Position numbers and translations under genes: made by a program. A stretch of 64,000 nt of DNA from Globisporangium splendens (lineage: Eukaryota > Oomycota > Peronosporomycetes > Pythiales > Pythiaceae). The stretch is from the NCBI GenBank assembly GCA_006386115.1, contig VFIW01000010.1:124001-188000 (forward strand), written 5' to 3'. The notes beneath the pieces were generated by a model, which worked only from the letters and a program-made list of their open reading frames with translations, searched no databases and was not told where the DNA came from. Below are positions 33,301 to 41,830 of the stretch, piece after piece. The stretch's first letter is position 1, and the number at the start of each line of letters is the position of its first letter.

Positions 33301-33500
33301 TATCACGCCATGAGAGTAGTCTTGGGAGTGACAGCGTACAGCTTCGCTCGTCAGCTGAAAAGACAGCTCAAGCTCTGCTGCATTTGATCCGAGAAGAGAA
33401 GCGGAAGGAATCGATGGGAGAGACGGAAACGAAGGATCCTCACCAATTGTCCTGGGATGATGTGCAGCTAGCAGCTCTTCGAGGCGAAGTCTTGCTTTAG
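27318..33500 (+). CDS. CFAP54: chimera: cyclic-nucleotide-binding domains fused to CFAP54 (main part)
   Basis: One exon, 2,060 codons from ATG 27318 to an in-frame TAG at 33498-33500. Residues 1-374 are two complete and one cut-off cNMP-binding domains as in PKA regulatory subunits or PKG: FGELALLYNCPRAATIRA and FGEMALMLNEPRQANCIA are phosphate-binding cassettes, while the third stops at EGDAGDTFYMIS before its cassette. From about residue 375 the protein turns into CFAP54, a central-apparatus (C1d) protein of motile flagella, here lacking its N-terminal portion. The diagnostic fibronectin-III stretch is present (RKRQIAYYMVFAKPAG, LLPNESYVFAVAAFDKHDEV, IGQTSDPAIALHPLS). Codons are visibly more GC-rich before the junction near 28440 than after it. 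The frame continues beyond the TAG (next entry). A true fusion, a deletion or an assembly join would all look like this. Confidence 0.75.
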   Translation: MDLSQRMKDLILPPTAPMIRPSNMSGSAPTTVIGGSGIPTAAAIMDMNERKGVRRAPGDLSSITHVRVPKNNQTRAMITKALKSHYLFSSLDQGEIDEMIDVMAMVTIQAGENVISQGTPGNCFYVLESGSCDIIVDNELVGKYNNGDAFGELALLYNCPRAATIRAMTGCILWTVERTTFCKIMATTASATQLARVNFLKNVELLQRLSNNQLQKVAAALKLQRFNDGDYIIHQGDDGNTFYIIVEGKVRCTSRGGGASSDPVEKELMMLYRGNYFGEMALMLNEPRQANCIAVGNVDCYVMDRAQFTKLLGPLCSLIDRQMRIRVLRSVPLLSLLTDDELDLLAHALNVISFEDNSVIIREGDAGDTFYMISVEASERKLSLQLPKSCHTLPPSRVLLKVARAMSNCLYQGEGETSQTNRDLLLAVSLTLWHEYAMPILNELNATEPPELPKSIVKVASELLLAIHLALTFVDADDLLLHGEVVLRLSSLLRLQKRNRLAIQGLRGLLERINSKRDELASFDTHFEALSKDSVALSCSTISFDVDSELSYSDAREVGARNARDRVGVFGTGSQFGSFFHDICCLQTDLVLLLYEIELEDASNVGALPFHSTTATSDRHQLEPGTLLETMEAKLTTECRKNGYNRVLLNIQLMRHHHANKSSSTEKLEALADNSTKMLQRIETHERELRNRLKKASSAASEAQNQGLSADSNVPLPPVVISRSSTAITVTIPVFQPSQPSLRKRQIAYYMVFAKPAGAGIAVSLNNDELPGTAEPVYPPQRQVAISGLLPNESYVFAVAAFDKHDEVIQGIGQTSDPAIALHPLSVVLCYGYLVQACYELNLLEQAPKAARTVYSTIVSRAASSRQLWQANPFYRHALKREVVAKLPISILNVAIHAIQILCHEELGDEERDGMLHDPEQRSLLSHQVTVLEACRRVAIGIELASAAANMEAIHMLCFKGYRLMLPLLHLHRCDAMTFAPLMTMYHALQTIPRAQWGVDTKSIFARIAFELFRIGLENRHCEPVIFPSLVHDTLQPQNSNSDQLSNGAAWTKSNEYHLFCETIALREALHATRSTAVHAHSGAPIVAAITKNLPGTPAAPTSKAAAVSSTPQGTPRQPGGTEEQPKLPLLQELLQQVNFSVVDALKALDASTSTSGIEHVEYACKLATVALQSGNESAVEACLASVKLKGKTSHQFRSTISRLGGASLLHEPAGSDPASSAELVLSPPTTARPTTKTPRQQNPQMRAAKDEPASPNNVTEETPPSSRGSQAVHEDMGGEDDDFLYLWGGEVFFIQSLLLYRRIVKLRAEIREVDAAHGPEYDPTFDLLRAEHHHKGHEPVPDDRHHAGSLEQESQEQESRGHSKEDELMAGFGQFIEKISASCELFRLGKAWQALQVSCQYLWNAIWIVWISPDRFECSFLSSPHWLEQFSGCIDFLLDMIETVVTAVQEQKSKGLTSFSTGMIDGTQIQALELNQSLLQTSLASTMVVSSAVSAMSTDLTWVISFVSYGIKALCSAHEWEKIVHIGKKVHFLLGNQAVGTRFSELNFPVLIYAQRQLFDIANDELDTATTELDAYIRGFTESEAKKKKRKSRLVVEEVLTPEELAFRAKKAAMDEHIQLLTEARNQQRDELQQLTIVYEGLTKVMNKCLQSLDAAHELIAKFHRTKNDDGDRITLKNQIVSGHNYCILLSRQKRQQRLLCHAYQELGDFYLACCDTKLAVKYWHEGLDNAFGTLNIVQNWRDVLVCGSKDQGVNGISGADVIGGDSLWVGLLSCSMLSKLVMHATSSSCFQPVEYSLVAAKVFGRLFASSLPHPTKEFLFGSYELGNEFWPGRDLLVDSERVSSFLFGVTLILVPEVLLQYEYYAVVAMPVIAGYEFVARHCLESRDHVANARRLRIEALLQCGRIKEVMLVLAEILHGVEAPSTQEASKPNLLLAALSYHDNKPVKHEANAAALAWLLGFDVAKIHAELTQSYAEPLVFEILVGILRLMVCLSRHESSLGSDSVQLRSSAEKTAQALLHLIREEKRKESMGETETKDPHQLSWDDVQLAALRGEVLL

Positions 33501-35672
33501 CAAAGCTATCTTGCGTGCTCAGCAGGTCTGTGGAACCTCTCACGAGAACTCAGCGTGACTGCGTTGAAGGCGCGCGTGCGTACCATACACGATGAAGCTG
33601 CAAACCAAGACAATGCCGCTTCATCCGCAATTGTACCATTGGATCTTGAGCAGGAGCTGAAGTATTGTTTGTTTCGGCGCCAAAGCACTTTTATCGCAAA
33701 ATGCCGACTGCAGAACATGCTGTGCGACCTCGCTCAGGGTCAGTTCCACACTGCCGTTGCACAAGCGGACCTTGCACTGAACGAATCCCGAGGGAGTGGC
33801 GAAGACCACCTAAGCGAGCGTATTCACATTCTTCGTGCTCAAGCAAACACATTTCTTGGGAAACGCGATTCTGCTGAAACTGCCCTTGAGCAACTTCGTC
33901 TCAGCTCTATCTCGCACCACACGAACTGCAGTCTCACATTTGTCCACACTCTGCTGATGTTGAGCGATTTAAGACGCGCAAGAAGAATGGTCAGTTCCAC
34001 GCCGGGGACACTGGTCGCAATCAAAGATCATCTGACTGAAGCTGAACGAACACTGGACGAACTGCTGGAGCGTGATGGATGGATTGGAGTCGGTGTAAAC
34101 GTGGATTCTGGTCACGATGAGCGACTCAACTTGTACCATCCTGGCATTGCGACTTACATCCACGTCAAGGCAAGCTTAGCACAGGCACTTGTCGAGTGTG
34201 AAATTGACTTTTCTTTGGAAAGTTTGGTCCAGCGACAAGACAGAGCCTTGCAAACCATAGAAAATGGCCTTCGAGCAGTGTCCCACACCACAGCTCAAGT
34301 TGCGTTGGCGAAAGCGACGCTTTTCCTGTTGAAGGGTGCAATTTTGAAGAAATTCTTAGTGAGTCAACACGTGTCAAAGCGAGCAAAACAAAAGAGCCCG
34401 AAAGACCTACCGCATGACAGCACTGCGTCCACAGATACAAGCCTGGAAGATGACAAAAAAGAACGACTGCTCACTGATGCTGTAGATGCGTTAAGGGAGT
34501 GCATCGAGACATCCATCCAAAGCGGAGGATATGATCGATACCTGGTACGTCTGGCGCTGATCGAGCTGGTCGATCTGTATGCCGAGAAGTTGCTATCCGG
34601 CAAAGAAGACGAGCATATTCAAGTTGCGTTTCATTATCTGAGTCTCGCTGTTCAAGTTCAAAGTCATGAGTCGACTCTTTTTGAGAGCTTGGAGCTTCAG
34701 AACGGCACGATCTCATCGCTTGATAAGTTACCGCCTTTCATCTCTGAAGCCATCAATGGGGTCAGTCCGACAAGCCAGCCCGACACAAAACACGAACCAC
34801 CACCAATTTCTGTGGCAAACGCAAAGAAATCGGGATCGGTGGCCACCGCAATACCTGACGCTGGACGCAACTCTCTTCAAGACTCCGCCCGAATCATTAA
34901 CTATTACCTGCGACTGCAGCGAGAGCAGCATGTGTTTCCTGCATGCTGCAGTATCCAGCAGGAATCGGTGGCATGGCTTCACTCGTTTTTACTGAAAAAC
35001 CATTCCAGTTACGCCAAATGCTGCTTGCACGAGCTGCCGAAAGTACCGGTGAACGATCCCGAGATCATGGCCAGCCTGGTATGCGTGCAATGGGGAAGAG
35101 ACCTAACGCCTGCAATCAACGAAAAAGTCTCTTCTTTAGATGGCAACAGTGACAAAAGACCTAGTACAAAACTCACCTTGTATGTCACATTGGGAACGAC
35201 CAAGGTTGATATCTCCTGCAGCGAAGAATACGCAGACGCTGCCGCTCACCGAATGGAAGATTTTCTGCAGGCTCCGCTACTGAGCAAGAAATCGGGGATG
35301 AATGAAGAGCACGTCAACAAGATCAGAGAGAGGATAAGTCACCTTCGAACCCAGATTGAAAACGAAGAATCACTTGTCATCGACCGCGCCACGTTTGACA
35401 TCGAGTTCAATCAGATCTTGTATAGCATTCAAGCTCTGTTTCAGCCACATCTTGATCAAAATGTAGCATCAAGTGGACAAACGGAGGGGTGGTCGGACTC
35501 GCAAGCGTCTTCTGGTTTGCGCGACAAGTTTGACAATCCCATTCATCTGGCTTGCACTCTGGAGATGGTTGGTCACCTGGAGAGCCTCTTCACTGTCTCG
35601 AAAGGTCTGTCTACCAGTGACAACTTGCTTTGCTATTTTCTTCGAGATCTTCTTGACATCGGAGAGCTGTAG
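33501..35672 (+). CDS. CFAP54: CFAP54 C-terminal part, in frame after the TAG
   Basis: This is the same reading frame as the preceding entry, separated only by TAG 33498-33500. The text runs ALRGEVLL-(stop)-QSYLACSAGLWNLSREL without loss of helical character, so I read it as the rest of the same protein, not a separate gene. About 720 codons, TPR-like helices, ending in TAG at 35670-35672 (FLRDLLDIGEL). The first ATG in frame lies well inside, so independent translation is unlikely to give a complete product. Suppressing the final TAG as well would add only 22 residues. No intron of credible size removes the 33498 stop. Confidence 0.65.
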   Translation, partial: QSYLACSAGLWNLSRELSVTALKARVRTIHDEAANQDNAASSAIVPLDLEQELKYCLFRRQSTFIAKCRLQNMLCDLAQGQFHTAVAQADLALNESRGSGEDHLSERIHILRAQANTFLGKRDSAETALEQLRLSSISHHTNCSLTFVHTLLMLSDLRRARRMVSSTPGTLVAIKDHLTEAERTLDELLERDGWIGVGVNVDSGHDERLNLYHPGIATYIHVKASLAQALVECEIDFSLESLVQRQDRALQTIENGLRAVSHTTAQVALAKATLFLLKGAILKKFLVSQHVSKRAKQKSPKDLPHDSTASTDTSLEDDKKERLLTDAVDALRECIETSIQSGGYDRYLVRLALIELVDLYAEKLLSGKEDEHIQVAFHYLSLAVQVQSHESTLFESLELQNGTISSLDKLPPFISEAINGVSPTSQPDTKHEPPPISVANAKKSGSVATAIPDAGRNSLQDSARIINYYLRLQREQHVFPACCSIQQESVAWLHSFLLKNHSSYAKCCLHELPKVPVNDPEIMASLVCVQWGRDLTPAINEKVSSLDGNSDKRPSTKLTLYVTLGTTKVDISCSEEYADAAAHRMEDFLQAPLLSKKSGMNEEHVNKIRERISHLRTQIENEESLVIDRATFDIEFNQILYSIQALFQPHLDQNVASSGQTEGWSDSQASSGLRDKFDNPIHLACTLEMVGHLESLFTVSKGLSTSDNLLCYFLRDLLDIGEL

Positions 35673-35812
35673 CAATCTTGCTTAGCGTTAGCAGTGGGTT
35701 GGACAGCATACTGTGATTTGCTCAAGCCGAACCTAGAATAACAAACTGGTGTGTCCATATCAGTAATCCAGCTCCAACAAGATCGCTTACGTTATTGAAA
35801 AGATTCCCGCTC

Positions 35813-38800
35813 TCATTCATCCGTGTCCATGCTGGGGTTGGTCTTACTGCGATAGTACTCATTAAAGTCGAACTGCGAGATGAGAAATGACAATCCTTGC
35901 GATCCTCTACACAGCATGAAATGGCAAACGACACAATTTTAAAAAATCGTTGAGCACAGAAAAGACAGCAAAACAGCGAGCGTACCCAGCAGCGCGTTCT
36001 CGAATCATTTCAAGAAGACCCAACAACTGTGTGCTGAAGTTGTTGACGATGTCTTCAATTTGACGAACAATCTTTGAGTTTGGACCGAACGTATTGTTTC
36101 GTTTTCGTTCAGCGTCTGCTTCAACTTCAGAAGTTCCCCAAGTACCCTAAAAGAAAGCAAAGCATGTCTTAGTTTCAAGAATATGCACATGCAGGTGCGC
36201 ATCCGTACCTCCAACGTTCTCTTTTCAATCGCTTGCTGACGCATCTTCTCTTCGTGGACTTCTCTCAAAGCTGTCGTGTAGAGATTCTCTTGTGTTTTGG
36301 AGAACATGATGATCGTATCGAAAATCAACTTCAGCTGCGTCAATAATTCTCTTGAATCTTTCGCCATAAACCCCTGTAAAATATAGGATTTGCAACACAA
36401 ACTCGTGAGAATATATGAGTAGTACAATAGCAAAATCTAAGGTACTAACATTCTTCTTGATTGCTGCAATGTACTCTTCGTGGCTTTCAATCAGTTCGTC
36501 CAGGTCCTTCGCTGCTTTGAGATCTTTTACAAGCTTATGCCAAGATGTCTCGAGAACCTAAACAAATGGAAACACGTGAGTGATAGCGTCAGCGACGCAT
36601 CCTTGTACTAGGGCATTCTTAATCTGGTGCGCATTACGTACCTCAAACATCATGTAGTTGTGAAGATTCGACGTAAAGTGGATCATTTCCGATCGAAGCA
36701 ACTGGCATTTGTGGATGATAGGGACGATGTTCGGCAGTCGACCCTAAAGCGGCATCGCGGTATTTAGGCGTTAGACTCAGCTGACAATAGCGACACACCG
36801 CAATAATCATACCTGAATCATGTGACCCAGATTCATGTCCTTGCTCCATGATCCCGAAAGCGCGTGCTCCACACGTTTCAAGCGCCACAAAAAATGGAAA
36901 ATTCGCTGATATTGCGCCATCGTGGCGTCGTTGATCACAGTGTTGACCGGAGAAGTCAGCTTGTAGTGGAGTGAAAAGATATCCCATCCGCTATCACCTA
37001 AGACGAGTCACGATGGGTAATCACTTTAGACCAGAGCACACTGGAAGGGATACAACGCCTTGCACGAGACATACCTGTAGATGCCTGGAGGAGCTCAACA
37101 TCTAATCTTGCGAGGATATCAGTTGTCTATGCGCATGAAACAAGGATCCAAAGTTAGTTAGTATCTCCCGTCAATTAACTTCAGCTGACCTGTCAATGGC
37201 AACAAACCTCAAACTTTGCGTTTGACGAGTTCAAAGCCGTTTCCAGCACGTTCGTCAACGTGTGGCGATAAATCTGAGTTGCCCGCTTCGACAATTCTGG
37301 CCCCAGCAGATCCATCAAATATTGAATGAAATCACCCTGTCACAATGACATGCAACATTAAAACGCTTGCCATGGATCCATCAAATGCGAACAAACTATC
37401 AACTCACCTGACCCAACAGCAGATAACGCTTTAGCGCCCGACAGTGGTCTACCAGCTGATACTTTTCATTCAACGTCCGAATCAGGTATTCGTTTGTCGT
37501 CTTGGACACTTTCTCAATCATAATTTCCAAATTGATGAGCTCTGCAAAGTGGACGCCATCGTCTTCGTCGTCAGCAGTACCACTCATTAGATCTTGGCCA
37601 GCATCCATAATCCACTAAATAATAATATCACACATTTACAAAGGTCAGCTTCAAGGGACTTCAACAACCAAAGTACACCAAAAGTCCTTACATCTGTGTT
37701 TCCGCAGCACTGACGGATGAAGTTGATGCTCTTTCCAATCACCAAGATTTTTGTTGCCAAGTCACTGTACAGTGGCGAAATGTTAACTAGCGTTCGGCAA
37801 AATTGAGAATGAGGCATCTCACAAATCACTTACGTTGAAATAAAAGTCGGCAGCATCTTGACATTAAGTTGGTACTTGCGCGCCCACAGTTGATCGTCCG
37901 ATACGTTCGGGTCTGCCACCACGAAAAACTCCCTCTGCTCTCCACCAAACACTCAAATGAGTTTACATCAATAAAGACGGTAAGGTAGCAATAGAGTGTT
38001 CTCACATGGGGATCTTCCAGCTCTCCTTCAAATACCCATCGCCGAATCATTCGGAAAATAGGCGCTGCTACTCGTTTCATCACATTTTGAACGTATCGAG
38101 AGACGGCTGGATCGCCGTGCAGAATATGCGAGTGAACACCAGATGCAAGAGCACCGCCACGAAGTCCTTCGACACTAAGCAATGATTGCCAGATTACGAA
38201 GAGGATAACTTTGCAGAACAGTGATTGACATCGATTCATACCTGTCAATGAGGCGAGCCATAAGCCGCATCTTGTCCAGCGGGTCTTGCGTCCACACCAG
38301 CAGTTTTCGTAATGTCAACTCACTGAAAGACCGCTCGTTCGGCTGCTTGGTCTCTGCATCATCGTCTACTTGTGACGCCAGGACAGCAATCAGACGGAAG
38401 TAATCGGACAACTCGATATTCAGGACATGGCAGAAGCTTTGACCGACCTGCGCAAACCAAGGTAGAGTAAGGACATGGTTTGTCACGAGCATATTTAAAT
38501 AGTACAAGGAAGACCCTTACCACTCCGAACGAGAGTTCTTCACGATGGTGCTTGAGGTACTCGGATATTTTCCGATAAAACCAGCCCAGCTCGCACAGTT
38601 TGTGGATCAATTCTCGCATCGCTACGCATCAAAAAATCATGACATGAGGAAATAAAGCATACAAGATCATGGACAACATCCAAACACGTACGTGTCGGAA
38701 CGCCCACGCTTCGAGTGATTTGGAACCGGTCAGCAGAGGCATCGAAGTATAGATATCTGGAATCGATCGCCTGGAGAGCGTACAGCACATCGCGCAGCAA

Positions 38801-40166
38801 CACTTCTTCGGGCACTTCGAACGACGACGCGCTTCCAAACTTTCCATTGGGTGGTGTGCGGGATGCAGTCGCTTTGCTTCTCGCGCTTTTCTGGCTCGAT
38901 GAAGCGATGCCAACAGCAAACTTGAACGAGTCCTCCAGCGAGTCCACTTCGGTTCTCGTTTTAGCAACATGCGATGGGTTCGCATTCGCATTTGCATCGA
39001 CAGAGTGTGATGTCGCAGATGCAGACCGCTCGTTACTCGAAGAACTTGCAGCCGTTTGTGGCGCTGCAGTTGGTACCAATTTGTCCATGCTCAAGGTTGT
39101 GAACTCAGGTCTATTGGAGATGACCCCTTCTTGGTATCCAGGTGGTGGAACCGAGTCCATCAGTCCATACAGCACGAGCAGCATCTCACTGCAAGGAATT
39201 GAACGCAATGCATGTCAGTACAACTTTCAGGGCAAAATTCAGTGGGGAGCTTCAGATCCTATATGAACGGAACTTACTTTTTCTTGTTCACGTTCTTAAT
39301 CTTCACGAAGCGGGAGTACAGTTCGTGCAGCTTCGCGATTGTTTCATGCGGCTTCTCGTAATGCGAGGCCTCGTTTGCCCCGATTTTGCGCTTCATCTTC
39401 TCTAGAATCGTAAGCTGTCGTTCAAAGCAAAAACACGCCGAAGAGCAAGCAATTCGTCGTCAGTGTTAACATATAGGAACTGTTTTATGCTCACTTGCGC
39501 GATGCCACGTACCGAATCCACATTCACTTCTGCAGTCGCATCGCTGAGTCGAATCACCGCGCGGCGAGTCGTGATAGCCGACGGCGCTCCATGGACCGCT
39601 GTGAGCAGCTTGTCGATCAAAACACTGGTATCGCGCGGACTCTTCGAGCTGGACGTGCTCCTTCGGGATGAGATTGACACAGCGGCTGCCGACGTCGTCG
39701 ATGCACGCGACGACGCACGCGACGACGCAGACGGCGGGGTCGGAGGTTTCGTGGATACATTCAAGACGCTGCTGCGACCATAGATACCCCCAGCCGCATT
39801 GGCGCTGCTGGTCGTTCTGGAAGTGACATGGGCAAACGATCGTGCATCGTCTACTCGCATACGCTGCATTGCCAGTGCATTTCCGCTCAATTGGTTGTTG
39901 CTTGTGAATCCTGAATGTTGGTGATGGCGCGACGACGAAGGTGGAGGTGGGGGCGGCGGAGGCAGATTCAAATCGGCGTTGCTGCTGCTGCCGTAGCCTC
40001 CAACCGCAGCACTGAGGCTTCGCGCAGTCGGCACCGGTCGCGAATACTGAGAGCTGGCGTCGGCAGTGCTGTTGCTGTTGCTGTTGTTGCTGCTGCTACT
40101 GCTGCTGTCGCCCAGCGGCGGATCGGATCGGCGCTTCAACCGCGCATTCTCGCGCTCTGAGTTCAT
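35813..40166 (-). CDS. TUBGCP3: gamma-tubulin complex component 3
   Basis: Subunit of the gamma-tubulin small complex/ring that nucleates microtubules at spindle poles and basal bodies. Seventeen exons, 5' to 3': 39513-40166, 39278-39414, 38692-39188, 38521-38621, 38242-38447, 38006-38174, 37834-37934, 37692-37764, 37408-37614, 37208-37336, 37075-37126, 36813-36997, 36642-36743, 36450-36557, 36209-36373, 35986-36146, 35813-35906; every phase matches, 1,046 aa, TGA stop. The N-terminal ~220 residues are Ser/Pro-rich. The grip1 region has RGGALASGVHSHILHGDP and WVFEGELEDPHREFFVVADP, then ILVIGKSINFIRQC. Grip2 has GDSGWDIFSLHYKLTSPVN, RIFHFLWRLKRVE, EMIHFTSNLHNYMMFEVLE and the end FLISQFDFNEYYRS. 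These are GCP3 signatures, not GCP2. It is the most intron-rich gene in the window and shows no lesion. Confidence 0.92.
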
Positions 40167-40505
40167 CGCGTTCCCTTTTGGCTGCCAGACTGCCGCAAAA
40201 GCAAAAGAGCTGCCTAATGGGAACTTAGCGTTTGGCTGCACCTCATTCGCTGAAATGTTGATTTGCCACCGAACCTAATCCAACTGGTTGCTTTTGCACA
40301 ACCGATTATTGCATTGATTTAACCGACTAGTCGTTTAAGTCAAACAGACCAAGTGGTCTGTTCATTCTCTTTGGAACCGGTCCGACTGTTCACAAGACTG
40401 AACCGCAGTTCCTTGCCTCAGCTTTTTTTGGTTTTTGCGTTTTCTGCTTGTGGGCATCAGTCACTCGTACTTATTCGAGTTGGTACGAATTTCCTCCCAC
40501 TCATA
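40167..40505. promoter_or_regulatory. divergent promoter with palindromes (GCP3 / CENP-B-type gene)
   Basis: The 339 nt between two outward start codons contain a 20-bp dyad, AACAGACCA (40343-40351) and TGGTCTGTT (40354-40362) around AG; a 10-bp palindrome CGACTAGTCG (40324-40333); and several CCGA/CGGT-type words (CCGAAC, CCGATT, GAACCGGTCCG). The adjacent rightward gene encodes a DNA-binding HTH protein, so self-regulation is an attractive but untested idea. TTCATTCTC at 40361-40369 fits the oomycete initiator pattern and would give a leader of about 140 nt. Confidence 0.45.
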
Positions 40506-41552
40506 ATGGGCAAACGCGGCGCGGGAAGGCGGCTGAATGACCAGGAGCGCATGGAAATCCTCGACCTGCTGGCGAAGGAGCCCAAGGTGAAGAACGTGGA
40601 CCTGGCCAAGCGCTACGGGGTCTCGGAGGGTGCCATCCGCAAGCTCAAGCAGATCAAGGACACCATCCGCGACCGCTACGTGCTGGGCAACGAGCACAAC
40701 CGCGACAAGCGCAAGCGCGGCGGCTTTCGGCGCAATGCGCAGTTTGAGCAGGAGCTCTACGCGTGGATCTGCCGCATGCGCGAGACGCAGGCGTACCAGT
40801 TGATCCCGCTCACGCAGACAGCAGTGCGGCAGCAGGCGATCACGCTGGCGAAGAACTATGAGACCATGGGCACGTTCAAGGCTTCCCCCGGCTGGTTTGC
40901 GCGCTTCTGCTCGCGCCATCGACTGGATCCACCGATGAACCCAGGCACGAGCGATGGCGTCACGAATATGGGGGCGATTGCGCATGGTGCGACCACAGTA
41001 CCAGAGTCGCTGTTACCAGTGTCAGCTGGTCTCGTCGGTGATGTAGTGAGAATGCCAGAAGAGAGTGAAGCGGCGTTGGCGATGGGATTCCAGTCCGTGG
41101 ACACGATCCAGACGCTCGTTGGTGGTCCTGCTGTTGATATCGGCGTGGTGGCTGCGCCAGTGGAGCTGGGACAGCCTGCCGTTGAGAAGAAAGACGAAAG
41201 TTCCCGAGCTGTGGATCTGAACTGCCCCGAAGCAATCGATGAACAAGCTCAAGCGCAAGCTCAATTGGCAGCAGCTGAACAAGCTCAAGCTCAGGCTCAA
41301 GCTCAGTTGGCAGCAGCTGAAGCACAACTGGCAGCAGCTGCGGCTGCAGTCCACGAGGAAAACGCTGCATTGCCGAGCAGTTTAAAAACCGACGAGCAAG
41401 TGAAGAACGATCCAGCAGCATCCCAACCAGAGAACCCGCAGAGCCCTGTGCCAAAGCGCGAAGCAGAGGCTCTTGCAGATGCAAAAGCCATTCCCACGCA
41501 GCAGCCAAAGTCCATGGATACCGAAGACGAGATCTTCAGCCTCGGCCTGTAA
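40506..41552 (+). CDS. CENP-B/Tc5-type helix-turn-helix DNA-binding protein without transposase domain
   Basis: Single exon, 348 aa, TAA stop. The N-terminus is a pipsqueak/CENP-B-N type HTH: RRLNDQERMEILDLLAKEPK followed by NVDLAKRYGVSEGAIRKLK (residues about 8-60). Residues about 75-145 form the second CENP-B/Tc5 HTH (QFEQELYAWICRMRETQAY, FKASPGWFARFCSRHRLD). No DDE endonuclase domain follows; the C-terminal half is low complexity with AQAQAQL/AAAE repeats encoded by imperfect CAAGCTCAAGCT tandem units (about 41243-41345) and an acidic end. This is the pattern of a domesticated pogo/Tigger-type transposase N-terminus acting as a nuclear DNA-binding factor. No terminal inverted repeats are visible nearby. 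Target sites are unknown. Confidence 0.7.
   Translation: MGKRGAGRRLNDQERMEILDLLAKEPKVKNVDLAKRYGVSEGAIRKLKQIKDTIRDRYVLGNEHNRDKRKRGGFRRNAQFEQELYAWICRMRETQAYQLIPLTQTAVRQQAITLAKNYETMGTFKASPGWFARFCSRHRLDPPMNPGTSDGVTNMGAIAHGATTVPESLLPVSAGLVGDVVRMPEESEAALAMGFQSVDTIQTLVGGPAVDIGVVAAPVELGQPAVEKKDESSRAVDLNCPEAIDEQAQAQAQLAAAEQAQAQAQAQLAAAEAQLAAAAAAVHEENAALPSSLKTDEQVKNDPAASQPENPQSPVPKREAEALADAKAIPTQQPKSMDTEDEIFSLGL
41243..41345 (+). repeat. imperfect tandem repeat coding Gln/Ala-rich tract
   Basis: Repeated CAAGCTCAAGC and TTGGCAGCAGCTGAA units encode alternating AQAQ and LAAAE segments in the CENP-B-type protein. Unit variation (AAGCTC, AAGCGC, GGCTCA) suggests an old array, but length polymorphism between strains would be expected. 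Confidence 0.6.
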
Positions 41553-41830
41553 AGAAGCGGAGCTTGGCGGTGGAATGGCGCCTAGTGACATTTTGTGAGT
41601 GCCTCAGCAGAGACGGCGACCGATACTGAACCGTCCTCGTGTGCTTTTATATATTGTATCTTGTTCACACATAGTACTGACCTAGGCTTGCAGTCGTTCA
41701 AAGGCAAGACGAGAACACCTACTCAAGTCGCGACCGGGATTGTCATGAACAAAAGGCATTCATTCAATCAATACAAGGAGAAAGTCTGTCTGCATCTGCA
41801 CGTTGTCGCTCTCAACACTAAAGTGACTAC

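Noticed and set aside
33459..33497. A 39-nt intron that would remove the TAG in CFAP54
   Set aside because: Too short for this genome's introns (about 50-500 nt seen here), and it would delete well-formed helical sequence.
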